A stretch of DNA of 64,000 nucleotides from Planctomycetota bacterium (GCA_012514895.1 JAAYZK010000188.1:1-64000); one strand, 5' to 3'; positions 17,226-28,621 are shown, numbered from the stretch's first letter. Made by a program: numbers and translations. The notes: generated by a model from the letters alone, not told the origin.

Positions 17226-18386
17226 TCAGCCGTCTGTCAGCCGCTTCCACGTGTCGATCATCGCCAGCGTGCTCTCCCACGGCATGATGGAGTGGGCCGA
17301 GACGCCGGGGGCGAAGATGAAGCCCGGGTGGTCGGCGAAGACCTCGAACGTCCGGCGCGACGCCTCGGCCGTGACCTGGGGGCCTTTCCACAGGTGATAG
17401 GTGCTGCTGGGGCCGATCCAGAGGCTCTTGGTCGCGCCCAGCCGGTCGCGGATCTGCTCCAGGTCCACGCCGTGGAAGCCGATGTCGATCCCGAACAGCG
17501 AATCGACGGACAGGGTGTCGAGGTAGTCGAGGATGGGCATCACGCCGGTGTGCAGGACGTAGCGGCTGAGCAGCCCGGCCGCCCGGGCGGCGTCGGCTTC
17601 GCGGTGAAGGGGGCCGCGGACGAACCGTTCGAGCATGGCCGGACTGTAGAAGTCGCCCGTCTCGTAGAACCCGTTGCGGGAGATCATGTCGGCGCCGCAC
17701 TCGGCCGCCAGCGCGACCCGCTTGAGGTTCACCTCGTTTTCCAGCTCCATGTACGCCTCGACCAGGGCCGGCTGGTCGACCGCCGCCACCATGAGCGGCT
17801 CGGCGCCGAACATCTTCATCGCCCCGGTGAGCCCCTCGCCGAACTGCGCCGCCAGGGCCAGCCGGTACTTCCCGGCGACCGGGCGGTACTCGGCGAAGAT
17901 CCGACGCGTCGCCTCCTGCGAACGGCCGGTCGTGTCCCACCGCAGGATGTGCCGCAGGCAGTCCAGATCCCGCTCGTCGCGGATCCACGGCTTGACGAAA
18001 TGGCCGACGTTGAAGTCGGACATCAGCGGGATGTCCTGCCCGTGGGCCCACAGCTCGTTGTAGCGGACCGACGCGTGCATCTCGCCGGCGGGGGTGTCGT
18101 AGGCCTTGTGCAGCAGCCCGTCGGCAATCCAGGTCCGCGACGTCACGCCCTCGGACGGGCGGCAGCCGTCCACGCCCACCGAGAGGACCTGGTCCAGGCC
18201 GAGCTGCCCGACCTGGTACGCCGTCCGCTCGGCGACCGTGGCCTCCTGCGGCCAGGGGAAGTTCCAGCACGTCCGCTGAGAGGGATACAGCGGGTTGAAC
18301 GATATCGCACACGGCACGCGGTCGACGGGCTGGCGGCGCATCGCCGCCAGGATCCGCTCACGGGGGGTCATGCTTTCAGCCACCAC
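17226..18386 (-). CDS. Uroporphyrinogen decarboxylase (URO-D) family protein
   Basis: 386 aa; MTPRERILAAMRRQPVDRVPC start, GADMISRNGFYETGDFYSP, HTGVMPILDYL. Confidence 0.8.
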   Translation of the reverse strand: MVAESMTPRERILAAMRRQPVDRVPCAISFNPLYPSQRTCWNFPWPQEATVAERTAYQVGQLGLDQVLSVGVDGCRPSEGVTSRTWIADGLLHKAYDTPAGEMHASVRYNELWAHGQDIPLMSDFNVGHFVKPWIRDERDLDCLRHILRWDTTGRSQEATRRIFAEYRPVAGKYRLALAAQFGEGLTGAMKMFGAEPLMVAAVDQPALVEAYMELENEVNLKRVALAAECGADMISRNGFYETGDFYSPAMLERFVRGPLHREADAARAAGLLSRYVLHTGVMPILDYLDTLSVDSLFGIDIGFHGVDLEQIRDRLGATKSLWIGPSSTYHLWKGPQVTAEASRRTFEVFADHPGFIFAPGVSAHSIMPWESTLAMIDTWKRLTDG

Positions 18387-18449
18387 GATGCTCCATTTGC
18401 TCGAAAAGAGACTCTCTTACGCCACGGCCCTCCAGTGTAACCGGGGGCC

Positions 18450-18478
18450 TTGGCGCTGTCGTTGGGCGATGCTACAAT
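18450..18478 (+). promoter_or_regulatory. Candidate sigma70 promoter for the AraC-family gene
   Basis: TTGGCG (18450-18455), 17-bp spacer, TACAAT (18473-18478). Confidence 0.5.
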
Positions 18479-18512
18479 CGGTTGCACAGAATAACTTTTG
18501 CGAGAAGCACCC

Positions 18513-19361
18513 ATGACCAGCGCGGACACGCAACTCTGGAATGACGCATTTTATCGGGCCGTCGACCCTCTCGTCCAGAAGATGGGCCTGATGCCGGCGA
18601 CGCCGGGGCAGGTCTTCCGGCCCGTACACCAGCTCATCGAGGACTTCGACCTGTGGTACACGGTTCGCGGCCGCGGGCGGGTGCTTATCGATGAGCAGTG
18701 GGTCGACTTCGCCGGCGGCGACCTGCTGCTCATCCGCCCCGGGGAGCACTACCGCGAGGACCAGGCCGACGCGACCGACCCGTTTGAGCAGTACTACGTC
18801 CACGTGCTGCCCCTGGGCGGGCGCCACGACAAGCTGGACAGGGCCCTGGCCGCCGCCTGGCCCCGACGGCTGTCCTTCGCGCACCAGCCGGCGCTGGAGG
18901 GGCTGTTCGCCGAGCTGTTCGAGGTCTGGACCGCCCGTGCCGATGGGTACGACCTGCGGCTGAAGGCCCTGATGCTCTCGATCTTCCAGATCATCTTCAC
19001 CCGCCTGCGCCACGAGACGTGCGAGACCCTCCCGCCGGCCTGGCCGAAGCTCATGCGGGCCCGCGACTTCATCGTCCGCCATCACTGCCGCGACCTCACC
19101 CTCGACGAGATCGCCGAGGCCGCCGACTTGAGCTCCAGCTACCTGCTGACGCTCTTCCGCCGCCACCTGGGCCGCTCGCCCATCCAGTACCAGACCGAAC
19201 TGCGCCTCCGCCACGCCCGCAACCTGCTGGCCCGCGGCACGAGCGTGGGCGAGGTGGCCGACCGGGCCGGCTTCCACTCCCTGCACTACTTCAGCCGCAC
19301 CTTCCACCGCCACGTCGGCCTCTCGCCGACGGCTTTCGCCCAGCGAAGCCGGCGGAAGTGA
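18513..19361 (+). CDS. AraC-family transcriptional regulator with N-terminal cupin
   Basis: ATG at 18513 (track uses TTG 18498); C-terminal double HTH 'LTLDEIAEAADLSSSYLLTLFRRHLGRSPIQYQTELRLRHARNLL...VADRAGFHSLHYFSRTFHRHVGLSPTAF'. Confidence 0.92.
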   Translation: MTSADTQLWNDAFYRAVDPLVQKMGLMPATPGQVFRPVHQLIEDFDLWYTVRGRGRVLIDEQWVDFAGGDLLLIRPGEHYREDQADATDPFEQYYVHVLPLGGRHDKLDRALAAAWPRRLSFAHQPALEGLFAELFEVWTARADGYDLRLKALMLSIFQIIFTRLRHETCETLPPAWPKLMRARDFIVRHHCRDLTLDEIAEAADLSSSYLLTLFRRHLGRSPIQYQTELRLRHARNLLARGTSVGEVADRAGFHSLHYFSRTFHRHVGLSPTAFAQRSRRK

Positions 19362-19435
19362 CGGTGGACAACTCACCGGGACCTATAATGAAGGCAGCTT
19401 GCAGGCTGTAGCCTTCTGTTCACGCGAGGTGCACC

Positions 19436-21919
19436 TTGAGCAGCGATACGAACGCCCCGCAACGGATCTCCCTGCCCGTCAAGGGTATGCATTGCGCCTC
19501 GTGCGTGGCGCGGGTGGAGAAGGCCCTGCGGCGGGTGGAGGGGGTCGAGGACGTGGCCGTGAACCTGGCGACCGAGAAGGCCGCCGTTACGGCCGCGGCG
19601 GGGACGGACCCGGGGCGGCTGGTCGACGCCGTCGCCGGGGCCGGGTTCGAGGTGCCTTCCGAGACGGCGACGCTGGCGATCGAGGGGATGCACTGCGCCT
19701 CGTGCGTCAACCGCGTCGACAAGGCCCTGGCGGACCTGCCGGGCGTGCTGGAGGCGAGCGTCAATCTCGCGGCCGAGACCGCGACGGTCCGCTACGTCGG
19801 CGGCGCAGTCGGCCGGCGGGACATGGAGCAGGCCGTCGCCCGGGCCGGGTACGTCGTGGCGCCCCAGGCCGAAACGCCGCCGACGGCCGAGGACGAGGAG
19901 GCGAAGAGCCGCCGCAAGGTCGCCCTGGCCCGCCGGCGGGCGGTAACGGCGTGGGCCTTCACGCTGCCGATCATCGTCTGGATGATCCTGGAGATGGTCT
20001 TCGGCATCGTCTGGCCCAGCGAGGAGGTCTTCCATCTCGGCATGATCGTCCTGGCGGCCCCGGTGCTCGCCTGGGCGGGCTGGGCCACGTACTCCAGCGG
20101 CCTGCGGGCCCTGGTCGGCGGACGGGCGAACATGGACTCGCTGATCGTGCTCGGCTCGGGCGTCGCGTTCCTGACCGGCCCGGCGTCGTTGGTCGCCGAC
20201 GTCGCCAACTACGCCGGCGTCGCCGCGATGATCATGGCCTTCCACCTGACCGGCCGGTCCATCGAGCAGTCGGCCAAGGGCCGCGCGTCGGCGGCCATCC
20301 GCAAGCTGATGCACCTGGAGGCCCGCAGCGCCCGCGTCCTGCGGGACGGCCGCGAGCAGGAGGTGCCCATCGACCAGGTCGCCCCCGGCGACGTGATGGT
20401 CGTGCGGCCCGGCGAGAAGATCCCCACCGACGGACGGGTCGTCGAGGGCGACAGCGCTGTCGATGAGTCCATGGCCACCGGCGAGAGCATGCCCGTGGCC
20501 AAGACCGCCGGCGACGACGTCATCGGCGCGACGATCAACCAGGATGGGCTGCTGAAGGTCGAGGCGACCCGCGTCGGCCGCGACACCTTCCTCGCCCAGG
20601 TCGTCCGCATGGTCGAGCAGGCCCAGTCGACCAAGGTGCCCATCCAGGCCCTGGCCGACCGCATCACCGGCGTGTTCGTCCCGGTGATCATCGCCGTCGC
20701 CCTGGCGACCCTCGCCGCCTGGCTGATCGTCCCCGGGGTGATGCGCCCGCTGGTGGAGGCGGGGTCGTTCCTGCCGTGGGTCCTGGCCGACCTGGGCGTC
20801 GCGACGCTGGCGGTGACGAGCATGGTCGCCGTCTTCGTCATCGCCTGCCCGTGCGCGTTGGGCCTGGCCACGCCGACGGCGCTGATGGTCTCCAGCGGCA
20901 TCGGAGCCGAGCACGGGATTCTCATCCGCTCCGGCGAGGCCGTCCAGACGCTCAAGGACGTCCGCGTCATCGTCTTCGACAAGACCGGCACGCTCACGCA
21001 GGGGGCGCCCCAGGTCACCGACGTCGTCTGCGCGGCCGGCTGGAGCGAGCGGGACCTGCTGGCGGCGGCCGCCGCGGCCGAGCGGGGCAGCGAGCACGCG
21101 CTGGCCCGGGCCATCGTCGCGCGGGCCGAGGCCGCCGGGGCCGCCGCGGGCGAGCCGCGGGGCTTCGAGGCCGTGCGCGGCCGGGGGATCCGCGCGACGG
21201 TCGGGGGGCGGAGCGTCCTGGTGGGCACGCGGGAGCTGATGGCCGAGGGCGGCGTGGACGTCGGACCGCTGGCCGAGCGGATGGGGGCGCTGGAGCACGA
21301 GGCCAAGACGGCGATGCTCGTGGCGGTCGATGGGGCGCCGGCGGGCGTGATCGCCGTGGCCGACACGATGAAGGCCGACTCGGCCGACGCGATCAAGGCG
21401 CTGCACGCCCTGGGGCTGAAGACGGCGATGCTCACCGGCGACAACGCCCGCACCGCCGAGGCGATCGCGGGCCAGGCGGGCATCGACCACGTCGTCGCCG
21501 GCGTCCTGCCGGACGGCAAGACCGCGGAGATCCGCCGCCTGCAGGCCGAGCACGGCCGCGTCGCCTTCGTCGGCGACGGGATCAACGACGCCCCGGCCCT
21601 CACGGCCGCCGACGTCGGCATCGCCATCGGCACCGGCACCGACATCGCCATCGAAGCCGCCGACGTCACGCTCGTCCGGGGCGAACTGTCCGGCGTCGTC
21701 GAGGCTGTGAACCTCAGCCGCGCAACCTTCCGCACGATCCAGCAGAACCTCTTCTGGGCCTTCTTCTACAACGTCGTCATGATCCCCCTGGCCGTCATCG
21801 GCTGGATGCACCCCGTCCTGGCCGAGATCGCCATGGCAACCAGCTCCATCACCGTCGTGGGCAACGCCAACCGGCTGCGGCGCGTGGACATCCGCCCGCC
21901 GTATCGGCGGAGGAGTTGA
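19436..21919 (+). CDS. copA: Cu(I)-type heavy-metal P-type ATPase
   Basis: TTG start; two GMHCASC HMA domains, CPC motif ([17 protein letters not shown]), [21 protein letters not shown]8-type [16 protein letters not shown]. Confidence 0.92.
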   Translation: MSSDTNAPQRISLPVKGMHCASCVARVEKALRRVEGVEDVAVNLATEKAAVTAAAGTDPGRLVDAVAGAGFEVPSETATLAIEGMHCASCVNRVDKALADLPGVLEASVNLAAETATVRYVGGAVGRRDMEQAVARAGYVVAPQAETPPTAEDEEAKSRRKVALARRRAVTAWAFTLPIIVWMILEMVFGIVWPSEEVFHLGMIVLAAPVLAWAGWATYSSGLRALVGGRANMDSLIVLGSGVAFLTGPASLVADVANYAGVAAMIMAFHLTGRSIEQSAKGRASAAIRKLMHLEARSARVLRDGREQEVPIDQVAPGDVMVVRPGEKIPTDGRVVEGDSAVDESMATGESMPVAKTAGDDVIGATINQDGLLKVEATRVGRDTFLAQVVRMVEQAQSTKVPIQALADRITGVFVPVIIAVALATLAAWLIVPGVMRPLVEAGSFLPWVLADLGVATLAVTSMVAVFVIACPCALGLATPTALMVSSGIGAEHGILIRSGEAVQTLKDVRVIVFDKTGTLTQGAPQVTDVVCAAGWSERDLLAAAAAAERGSEHALARAIVARAEAAGAAAGEPRGFEAVRGRGIRATVGGRSVLVGTRELMAEGGVDVGPLAERMGALEHEAKTAMLVAVDGAPAGVIAVADTMKADSADAIKALHALGLKTAMLTGDNARTAEAIAGQAGIDHVVAGVLPDGKTAEIRRLQAEHGRVAFVGDGINDAPALTAADVGIAIGTGTDIAIEAADVTLVRGELSGVVEAVNLSRATFRTIQQNLFWAFFYNVVMIPLAVIGWMHPVLAEIAMATSSITVVGNANRLRRVDIRPPYRRRS

Positions 21920-22002
21920 CCCGTTGCTGCGCAGACTACGTGACATGCCCCCACGAGAAGCCCTGCTCAATGGCAGCGCGGAGAAGCGGGCGCCGGGGCG
22001 AT

Positions 22003-22689
22003 TCAGCCATCGCTTTCGAAGCGGTAGCCGATCGGTCTGACGGTCTGGATGAAGCGGGGGCGGGCGGGGTCGGCTTCGATCTTGGCGCGGAGGGTGTTGA
22101 CGCAGCGGTCGACGCTCCGGGCGGTGACGAAGACGCCGTGGCCCCAGATGCGCGAGAGGATCTCATCCCGCGTGAGGGCGCGGCCGGGACGGCGGAGGAA
22201 CAGGGCCAGCAGGTCGAATTCCTTGGGGGTGAGGGCCACCGGCTCGCCCCCGCGGGTCAGGCGGCGGGCGGCCAGGTCCAGCGCGAAGGCCCCGAACCGG
22301 TGGACCGGGCCGTCCTCCCGGCGGCGCCGGCGCAGAAAGGCGCGGGCGCGGGCCAGCAACTGCTTGATGCTGAAGGGCTTGGTGACGTAATCATCGGCCC
22401 CGAGGTTCAGGCCCAGGATGATGTCCTGCTCCTGGCCTTTGGCCGTCAGCATGATGATGGGGGCGTCCAGCCCCGCGGCGCGGATCCGCCGGCAGATCTC
22501 GTAGCCGTTGATGTAGGGCAGCATGATGTCCAGGACGATCAGGTCGGCGTTGACCGACAGGGCGGCCTGCAGGCCCCTCTCCCCGTCGGCGGCTGCGGCG
22601 ACGTTGTAGCCCTCGAACTGGAAGTTGTCCTTCAGCCCGCGAAGCATCGTCGGATCGTCTTCAATGATCAGAATCGTCTCGCCCGCCAT
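22003..22689 (-). CDS. OmpR/PhoB-family response regulator
   Basis: Receiver ILIIEDD...VLDIMLP...KPFS and winged helix (LTPKEFDLLALFLRRPGRALTRDEIL...RPIGYRF). Confidence 0.93.
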   Translation of the reverse strand: MAGETILIIEDDPTMLRGLKDNFQFEGYNVAAAADGERGLQAALSVNADLIVLDIMLPYINGYEICRRIRAAGLDAPIIMLTAKGQEQDIILGLNLGADDYVTKPFSIKQLLARARAFLRRRRREDGPVHRFGAFALDLAARRLTRGGEPVALTPKEFDLLALFLRRPGRALTRDEILSRIWGHGVFVTARSVDRCVNTLRAKIEADPARPRFIQTVRPIGYRFESDG

Positions 22690-24670
22690 GGTCCTGATGC
22701 TCCGCCGGCGCCCCGTCCGCGGGCAGGCGCATTGTGAAAGTGGTTCCCTGTCCCGGCTGGCTCCGCACGCTGACGGTGCCGCCGTGGGCGTCGACGATGA
22801 ACTTGACGATGGCCAGCCCCAGCCCGCACCCGCCCTGGCGGCGGGCGAGGGTCTGGTCGACCTGGTAGAACCTGTCGAAGACCCGCCGCTGGGCCCGGCG
22901 GTTCAGGCCGATGCCGTTGTCGGCGACGTCCAGGCGGACCCGCCCGCCCTCGGCGGCGGCGCGGACGGCGATCTCCTTGCGGTCGCCGGTGTACTTCCAG
23001 GCGTTGTCCAGCAGGTTGAGCACGACGGTGACCAGGGCGTCGCGGTCGCCGCGGACGGGCGGCAGGTCGGCCGGCAGGTCGACGTCCACGCGGGCCTCGG
23101 CCGCCGCCGGCCGCTCCCCCATGGCCGCGACGGCGGTGCGGACGACGCCGGCCAGGTCGGACGGCTCGAAGGTGAACACGCGCTTGTGGCGCTCCATCCT
23201 GCTGAATGCCAGGAAGTTATCGATCAGGCGGCTGAGCCGCTCGTTCTCGCGGGCGATCAGGCCGAGGTACTGGCCGGCCTGGGCGGCGTCGCGGGTGCGG
23301 CCCTCCTGGAGGGTGTCGACCAGGACGCGCATCGAGGCCAGCGGCGTCTTCAGTTCGTGGCTGACAGTGGCGATCAGGTCGTTCTTGAGGCGGGTCAGGC
23401 GGATCTGGCGGCCGAGATACGCCGCCGCCGCCCCCGCCAGCGCGACGATGACGGCCGTCGCCGACAGCCCCGCGATGAGATACGCCGTCTGCGCCCGGGC
23501 CGCCGAGGCCGCCAGGGGGTCCTCGTCGAGGTACACCGCCAGCGTCCAGCCGGGCAGGGGCTCGCCCGCCGGGACGGTCAGGAACGGCACCTCCGCCCGC
23601 CGGTCGCCCGGCGGGTGCAGGACGGTCGCCACGCCGGCCAGCGGTTCGTCGAGGCCGGCGGCGGCCGTAAGCTCTTCGATGAGCCGCCCTTCGCGGAAGA
23701 CGCCCACGACCCGCCCATCCTCCGACGCGACCTGCCACAGCCCCGGAGCGCCCGCGGGGGTCACCGTGCCGCGCTCGGCGGCGGCCGAAGCGTACGCGAG
23801 GTACTCCTGCCCCAGGCGTTCAGCCTCCAGCATGGGGAAGGACACCCCCTCGATCCCCATCGCGCCCAGCAGCTCCATCAGCAGCAGCCGCTGTGGCGCC
23901 GCCGGCGCCGGCGGGGCGGCCGCGTAGGCGTTCAGCTCGCCGGCGAGCTGCAGGGCAAGCGGCTGCCGCCGGCTGTCGTCGCGGCCCATCCACTGCAGGG
24001 CCAGCATGCGGGCGTCGAGGGGGATGGATCGACCCGACCCATCCCGCGCCGCGGCCAGCGACGGGGCGGCCAGATCCTCCAGGAGGATCCGCATCGCCTC
24101 CTCCCGCTGCCCCGCGCGGTGCAGGCAGCGGGCCCGGGCAAGACGCACCGCCGCCTGCGCGGAGGGCTGCCCGCACGCGGGATCCTCCGCGGCGCGGCGG
24201 TAGTCCTCGGCGGCCGCGCCGTACTGGCGGAGGACGAACTCCGCATGGCGGGCGCGGTCCAGGAAGGGGGACGACGCGGCCCCCTCGGCGTCCGCCGGCG
24301 CGGCCGGGGCGGGGTAGGCGGGCCTTCCCTCCCCATCCAGGATGATGACGCTCTGGGCGGCTCCCCGTCCGACGAGGTCGGCGAAACGGGCAGGGGGGGC
24401 CATCGCGCCGGCCCCCTGGGACCCCGCCGCCTCCAGTGGCGCACGGGCCGACCAGAAGGAGGCGATCTCCTCCCGGTCGGCCCCGACCCGCTGGCGGTAG
24501 GCCTCGGCCAGGCGCTGGCGCACGGCCAGCTCCGCGTTGCGCATCGCGGCTGTCATGAAGGCCAGGACGCACGCCGTCGGGACCAGCGCCGCGGCCAGGG
24601 CGGCCGCGAAGACCAGCCAGGGGCCGCCGCCGCGCGGCGCCGGTCGCGGTGTGGTGCGCCGGCGGCTCAT
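22661..24670 (-). CDS. Membrane sensor histidine kinase
   Basis: [43 protein letters not shown]; two TM segments; 29-bp overlap with the regulator gene. Confidence 0.92.
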   Translation of the reverse strand: MSRRRTTPRPAPRGGGPWLVFAAALAAALVPTACVLAFMTAAMRNAELAVRQRLAEAYRQRVGADREEIASFWSARAPLEAAGSQGAGAMAPPARFADLVGRGAAQSVIILDGEGRPAYPAPAAPADAEGAASSPFLDRARHAEFVLRQYGAAAEDYRRAAEDPACGQPSAQAAVRLARARCLHRAGQREEAMRILLEDLAAPSLAAARDGSGRSIPLDARMLALQWMGRDDSRRQPLALQLAGELNAYAAAPPAPAAPQRLLLMELLGAMGIEGVSFPMLEAERLGQEYLAYASAAAERGTVTPAGAPGLWQVASEDGRVVGVFREGRLIEELTAAAGLDEPLAGVATVLHPPGDRRAEVPFLTVPAGEPLPGWTLAVYLDEDPLAASAARAQTAYLIAGLSATAVIVALAGAAAAYLGRQIRLTRLKNDLIATVSHELKTPLASMRVLVDTLQEGRTRDAAQAGQYLGLIARENERLSRLIDNFLAFSRMERHKRVFTFEPSDLAGVVRTAVAAMGERPAAAEARVDVDLPADLPPVRGDRDALVTVVLNLLDNAWKYTGDRKEIAVRAAAEGGRVRLDVADNGIGLNRRAQRRVFDRFYQVDQTLARRQGGCGLGLAIVKFIVDAHGGTVSVRSQPGQGTTFTMRLPADGAPAEHQDHGGRDDSDH

Positions 24671-26565
24671 GGGGTGGCATCTCCGCCGCCCTGCTGCCCG
24701 AGGGCCTTTTCGAGGCCGGAGGCAGCCTCGGCGTTATCCGGCTCGACGGCCAGCCACATCCGGTAGTAGGTGACGGCCTGGTCGTACTGCCCCCGTTCGC
24801 CCAGCGCGGCGGTCAGGCCCTGCAGCGATGCCGTCGCGTTCGGATTCGCCGCGACGGCCTTCTTCCAGTACTCGATCGCCCCGTCGACGTCCCCCCGCTG
24901 CTTGGCCAGGTACCCCAGGCCGTTCCAGGCGCCCGCCGTCTTGGGGTCGAGGGCGACGGCTTTCTCGAAAGCCTCCTGGGCGTCGAGGCGCTTGCCCTGG
25001 TTGAACTGAGCCCAGCCCAGGCCGTTCCAGGCGTCGGCATAGGCGGGATCGGCCTGGACGGCCTGGCGGAAGCGGGCCTCGGCCTGGGGCAGTTGCTGTT
25101 GCTGCCAGAGCTGCCAGCCCTCGGCGTGGAGACTCTCCGCCTGCCGCCTGCCGGCCGCGGGCCTTGACGAAGGCGCCGTGCTCCCGGCGCCGGCCGGGGC
25201 GAGGATCGCGGTGACGGCGTGCGTCGTCTCGGGCGTGACGTCGCGCTGGAAGCAGTAAATGTCGTACCCGCCGGCCGAGCTCTTCGAGTCCGGCGGCACG
25301 GAGGTCTCGATCACCCGGCGCCCCGCGGGCACGACGAGGTAGAACTGCTGAATGCCGTGCGCGCCGAGGCGGTTGCCCATGCGGACCTGCAGGCCCTCGG
25401 GCGTGTGCGGCAGGGGCCCGGCGGCGGGGCTCTGCCAGACGAACATCTGGGAGTCGCCGGGGTTGAGGGGATACCTGGGCGTCCACATCAGGGCGTGGGA
25501 TCCGCCGCCGCCGGTCTTCTTGACGAGGCGGTAGTCCGGACGCGGCCCGGCGGGGTCCTTGGCGTCGAACAGGAGCACGTCGTCGCCGTCCATGGACGTG
25601 ATCCTCACTTCGTCCGTCCACGGCTTGCCGGTGGCGTTGTAGACGGCGATCAGCCCCGCCAGCACGCGGCGGTCCTGGTCGGTCACCAGGTGGATCTGCG
25701 CGCCGGCCTCCTGACCGCGCTGCCAGTAGGGCATGGCCGCGGCAAGGAAGCCGCCGAGCACCTGGTAGAGCGCCGCGTGGGGGATCGCCAGCGTGTTGAG
25801 GCGCTGCGGCCCGCGGCCGGCGTTGATCTCCCTGGCCTGTTGAACCAGGGCCTCGGGCAGGGGCGTGGGGCTCCCGTCGGCGGCCCGTGTGGCGAAGAGG
25901 ATCACGTACGGCGGGGCCGGCGTGCCGTCGGCGGCCTGGAAGCCGTCGTGGCCCGGGGCGTTCACGCCCACCCAGTACACCGTCCCGCTCTGGAGTTTCA
26001 CCGGCAGCGTGCAGGTCGTGCCCGCCTTGTCGTAGCTGATCGGGCCGCTCCGCTCCGGGAACATCCCGCCGCTGCGGATGAACGCCCACCGATCCGTCAG
26101 CATCGGCCGGTCGAACGTGACGCTGACGGCCTCCAGCGACGGGTCGACGTCGTCGGCGAAGGCCTTCGGCACGGTGGCCGCCACGCGCGGGGCGGCGTCA
26201 GCGGCCGGCCCATCCGCCCTGAGCTTCGCCAGCTCCCGCTGCGCCAGCTTCACCACTCCGGTCTCCTGCGGATACGCCGTCAGCACGGCGTTCAGCTCCG
26301 CCGCGGCCCTGGCGGCGTCGCCCTTCCTGGCGTAGCACATCGCCAGCCGGTACTGCGCCTGAGCGGCGCACGACTGGCCCGCCGCGGCCTCCTTGACGAC
26401 CTGCCGGTAGATCACAATGGCCGCGTCGAGGTCCCCGACCGTCTCTTCCGTGTAGATGCCCCGTTCCAGCAGCATCGCCGGCGTCTGGGCCGTCTGGGCC
26501 CGCCCCGCGCAGGGCCACGCCGCCGCCGCCATCCACAACGCCATCACCATCATCCTGCGTTTCAT
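24667..26565 (-). CDS. Exported TPR protein with Ig-like region
   Basis: Track start 26583, ATG 26565 preferred (MKRRMMVMALWMAAAAWPCAGRAQ signal peptide, GGGAAAGGGAG RBS); C-terminal TPRs; ATGA overlap with the kinase start. Confidence 0.8.
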   Translation of the reverse strand: MKRRMMVMALWMAAAAWPCAGRAQTAQTPAMLLERGIYTEETVGDLDAAIVIYRQVVKEAAAGQSCAAQAQYRLAMCYARKGDAARAAAELNAVLTAYPQETGVVKLAQRELAKLRADGPAADAAPRVAATVPKAFADDVDPSLEAVSVTFDRPMLTDRWAFIRSGGMFPERSGPISYDKAGTTCTLPVKLQSGTVYWVGVNAPGHDGFQAADGTPAPPYVILFATRAADGSPTPLPEALVQQAREINAGRGPQRLNTLAIPHAALYQVLGGFLAAAMPYWQRGQEAGAQIHLVTDQDRRVLAGLIAVYNATGKPWTDEVRITSMDGDDVLLFDAKDPAGPRPDYRLVKKTGGGGSHALMWTPRYPLNPGDSQMFVWQSPAAGPLPHTPEGLQVRMGNRLGAHGIQQFYLVVPAGRRVIETSVPPDSKSSAGGYDIYCFQRDVTPETTHAVTAILAPAGAGSTAPSSRPAAGRRQAESLHAEGWQLWQQQQLPQAEARFRQAVQADPAYADAWNGLGWAQFNQGKRLDAQEAFEKAVALDPKTAGAWNGLGYLAKQRGDVDGAIEYWKKAVAANPNATASLQGLTAALGERGQYDQAVTYYRMWLAVEPDNAEAASGLEKALGQQGGGDATP

Positions 26566-26707
26566 CGTCGCTCCCTTTCCCAAAGAGGATACACTGAACG
26601 CATTGCCACTGCAGCGGGATTATCGGGCGCGACTGTCACGCTTGTGTCACGGCCCCGTCCTTTTCCGGTCCGATCCGCGGCGGGGGCGGACGGCCTTCCG
26701 CGGGCGC

Positions 26708-28621
26708 CTACACGGTGCGCCGGCCGTGGCGGCGGATGGTATCCAGGAGGAGGTCGGTCGAGCCGCTCTTGGTGAGGTAGGCGACGGCACCGGCGTCGGT
26801 CATGGCGCCGGCGCGGTCGGCCTCGACGTACATGGACAGGCCGATGATGCGGATGTCGGGGTGGTCGGCGAGGATGAGGCGGGTGGCGGCCACGCCGTCC
26901 AGGCGGGGCATGGAGAAGTCCATGAGGACCACGTCGGGATGGAGCCGCCGCGCCAGGTCGACGGCCTCCTGGCCGTCGGCGGCCTGGCCGATGACGGCGA
27001 TGTCGTCCTCCATGCCCAGGAACTGCGCCAGCCCCTCGCGCATGACGCTGTGGTCGTCGGCCAGCAGGACGGTGATCCGGCCGGCGGGGGCCGGCGGGAT
27101 CTCGTGCGCCTCGCCGGCCGGTATCGCCCTGGCCGCCGGCGCCTCGGACGTCTCGCACGGCGCCAGCAGCGTGACGGCGGCGCCGCCGCCGGGGACGGCG
27201 GCGATCTCCATGCAGCCGCCGAGCATCTGCAGGCGCTCGCGGATGCTGAACAGGCCGAACCCGCCGGCCGACACGCCCCCCTTGGGGGAGGAGTCGACCG
27301 CCTCGGTGTCGAAGCCGGCGCCGCGGTCGCTGACGGTCAGGCGGATGCGGCCCTCCTCATCGGCGGCCAGGTCCACGCGGGCCTCGTTGACGCCGGCGTG
27401 CTTGATGACGTTGAACAGCAGTTCCCTGGCCGCCTGGAAAAGCAGCACCTTGCGGTCCTCCCGCAGCGGCGGGATGTCGCCGGCGACCTCCACCTCGACC
27501 GCCAGCCGGTACCGCTGCCGCATGAACCGCCCCAGCCACTCCAGCGCCGCCGGCAGGTCGGCCTCGTAGAGGATCGGCGGGGACAGTTCGGCCGTCAGCG
27601 AGCGGGCGGCCTCGATCGCCTCGTCGAGCAGATCGTGGACCTGGTGGACGGAGGCGGCGTGTTCGTCGCCCACGCGGGAGGCCAGCATGTCCAGGGCGAA
27701 GCGGCCGGCGGCCAGCAGTTGCTGAAGATGGTCGTGCAGCACCTGGGCCAGCCGCTGGCGCTCCCGCTGCTCGGTCAGCGTCAGCTCCGACGTCAGGCGC
27801 GCCAACTGCCCGGCCCGCCGCTCCAGTTCGGCGGTGCGGTCGGCGACCCGCTGCTCGAGTTCGTCGCGGGCCTGCTGGAGCCGCTGCTCGGCGCGCTTCC
27901 GCTTGGTCACGTCGCGCCCGTAGATGTTCACGTACGCCTCGCCGGGGGGCTGGACGGCCGACACCCAGAGCGTCAGGTCGTCGGCGCCGGTGATCTCGGC
28001 CTCGACCACCCCGCAGTGCCGGTGCACGTCGGCGGCGACGTCGCGGACGGCCGCCGGGAGCGGCCCGCCGGGCGACCAGCCCAGGGCGGCCAGCCAGCGG
28101 CGGGCGGGGGCGTTGGCGTAGCCCAGGCTGCCGTCCGGGTCCAGCCGCATCACAGGGTTGGGGTTCTCCTCGGGGAACTGCGACAGCCGCCGCAGGGCCT
28201 CCTCGGTCGCCTTGAGGTCGGTGATGTCCTGCACGATGCCGAAGCCGCTCTGGACCGCGCCGCCGGCGTCGAACTCCATGTAGGCCTTCTCGCGGACCCA
28301 GCGGACGGCGCCGTCGACGAGGATGCGGTGTTCGATGTCGTAGGGCTCGCCCCGCAGGCACGCCTGCCACATCGCCTGGACGTACGTCCGGTCGTCGGGG
28401 TGGACCGATTCCAGAAACCGCTCGTACGTCAGGGGCGTGCCCTCGGGGATGCCGAAGATGCGGTAGGTCTCGGCCGACCAGGTCAGCACGTTCCGCCGGG
28501 TGTCGAGCCGCCAGTTCCCCAAGCGGCCGACGGCCTGGGCGCGCTGCAGGTCCTGCCGGGTCGCCAGGTGGCGATCCGTAGACCGGTCGTCATGCGATTC
28601 TGCTGGAATGCGGTCGGTCAT
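26708..28621 (-). CDS. PAS sensor histidine kinase (HisKA_3/NarX type) with C-terminal receiver domain
   Basis: PAS repeats, ERQRLAQVLHDHLQQLLAAGRFALD dimerisation helix, HATPase_c (RELLFNVIKHAG...DRGAGF), C-terminal VLLADDHSVMREGLAQFL...LMDFSMPRLDG...LTKSG. Confidence 0.88.
   Translation of the reverse strand: MTDRIPAESHDDRSTDRHLATRQDLQRAQAVGRLGNWRLDTRRNVLTWSAETYRIFGIPEGTPLTYERFLESVHPDDRTYVQAMWQACLRGEPYDIEHRILVDGAVRWVREKAYMEFDAGGAVQSGFGIVQDITDLKATEEALRRLSQFPEENPNPVMRLDPDGSLGYANAPARRWLAALGWSPGGPLPAAVRDVAADVHRHCGVVEAEITGADDLTLWVSAVQPPGEAYVNIYGRDVTKRKRAEQRLQQARDELEQRVADRTAELERRAGQLARLTSELTLTEQRERQRLAQVLHDHLQQLLAAGRFALDMLASRVGDEHAASVHQVHDLLDEAIEAARSLTAELSPPILYEADLPAALEWLGRFMRQRYRLAVEVEVAGDIPPLREDRKVLLFQAARELLFNVIKHAGVNEARVDLAADEEGRIRLTVSDRGAGFDTEAVDSSPKGGVSAGGFGLFSIRERLQMLGGCMEIAAVPGGGAAVTLLAPCETSEAPAARAIPAGEAHEIPPAPAGRITVLLADDHSVMREGLAQFLGMEDDIAVIGQAADGQEAVDLARRLHPDVVLMDFSMPRLDGVAATRLILADHPDIRIIGLSMYVEADRAGAMTDAGAVAYLTKSGSTDLLLDTIRRHGRRTV

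Noticed and set aside
19384-19389. TATAAT upstream of copA as a metal-responsive (CueR-type) promoter
   Set aside because: A perfect -10 hexamer exists, but no convincing -35 or CueR-type dyad with 19-bp spacing was found.
19373-21970. 865-aa minus-strand ORF
   Set aside because: Antisense to copA, whose HMA, CPC and DKTGT motifs are unmistakable.
22625-24766. 713-aa plus-strand ORF
   Set aside because: Antisense to the histidine kinase gene.
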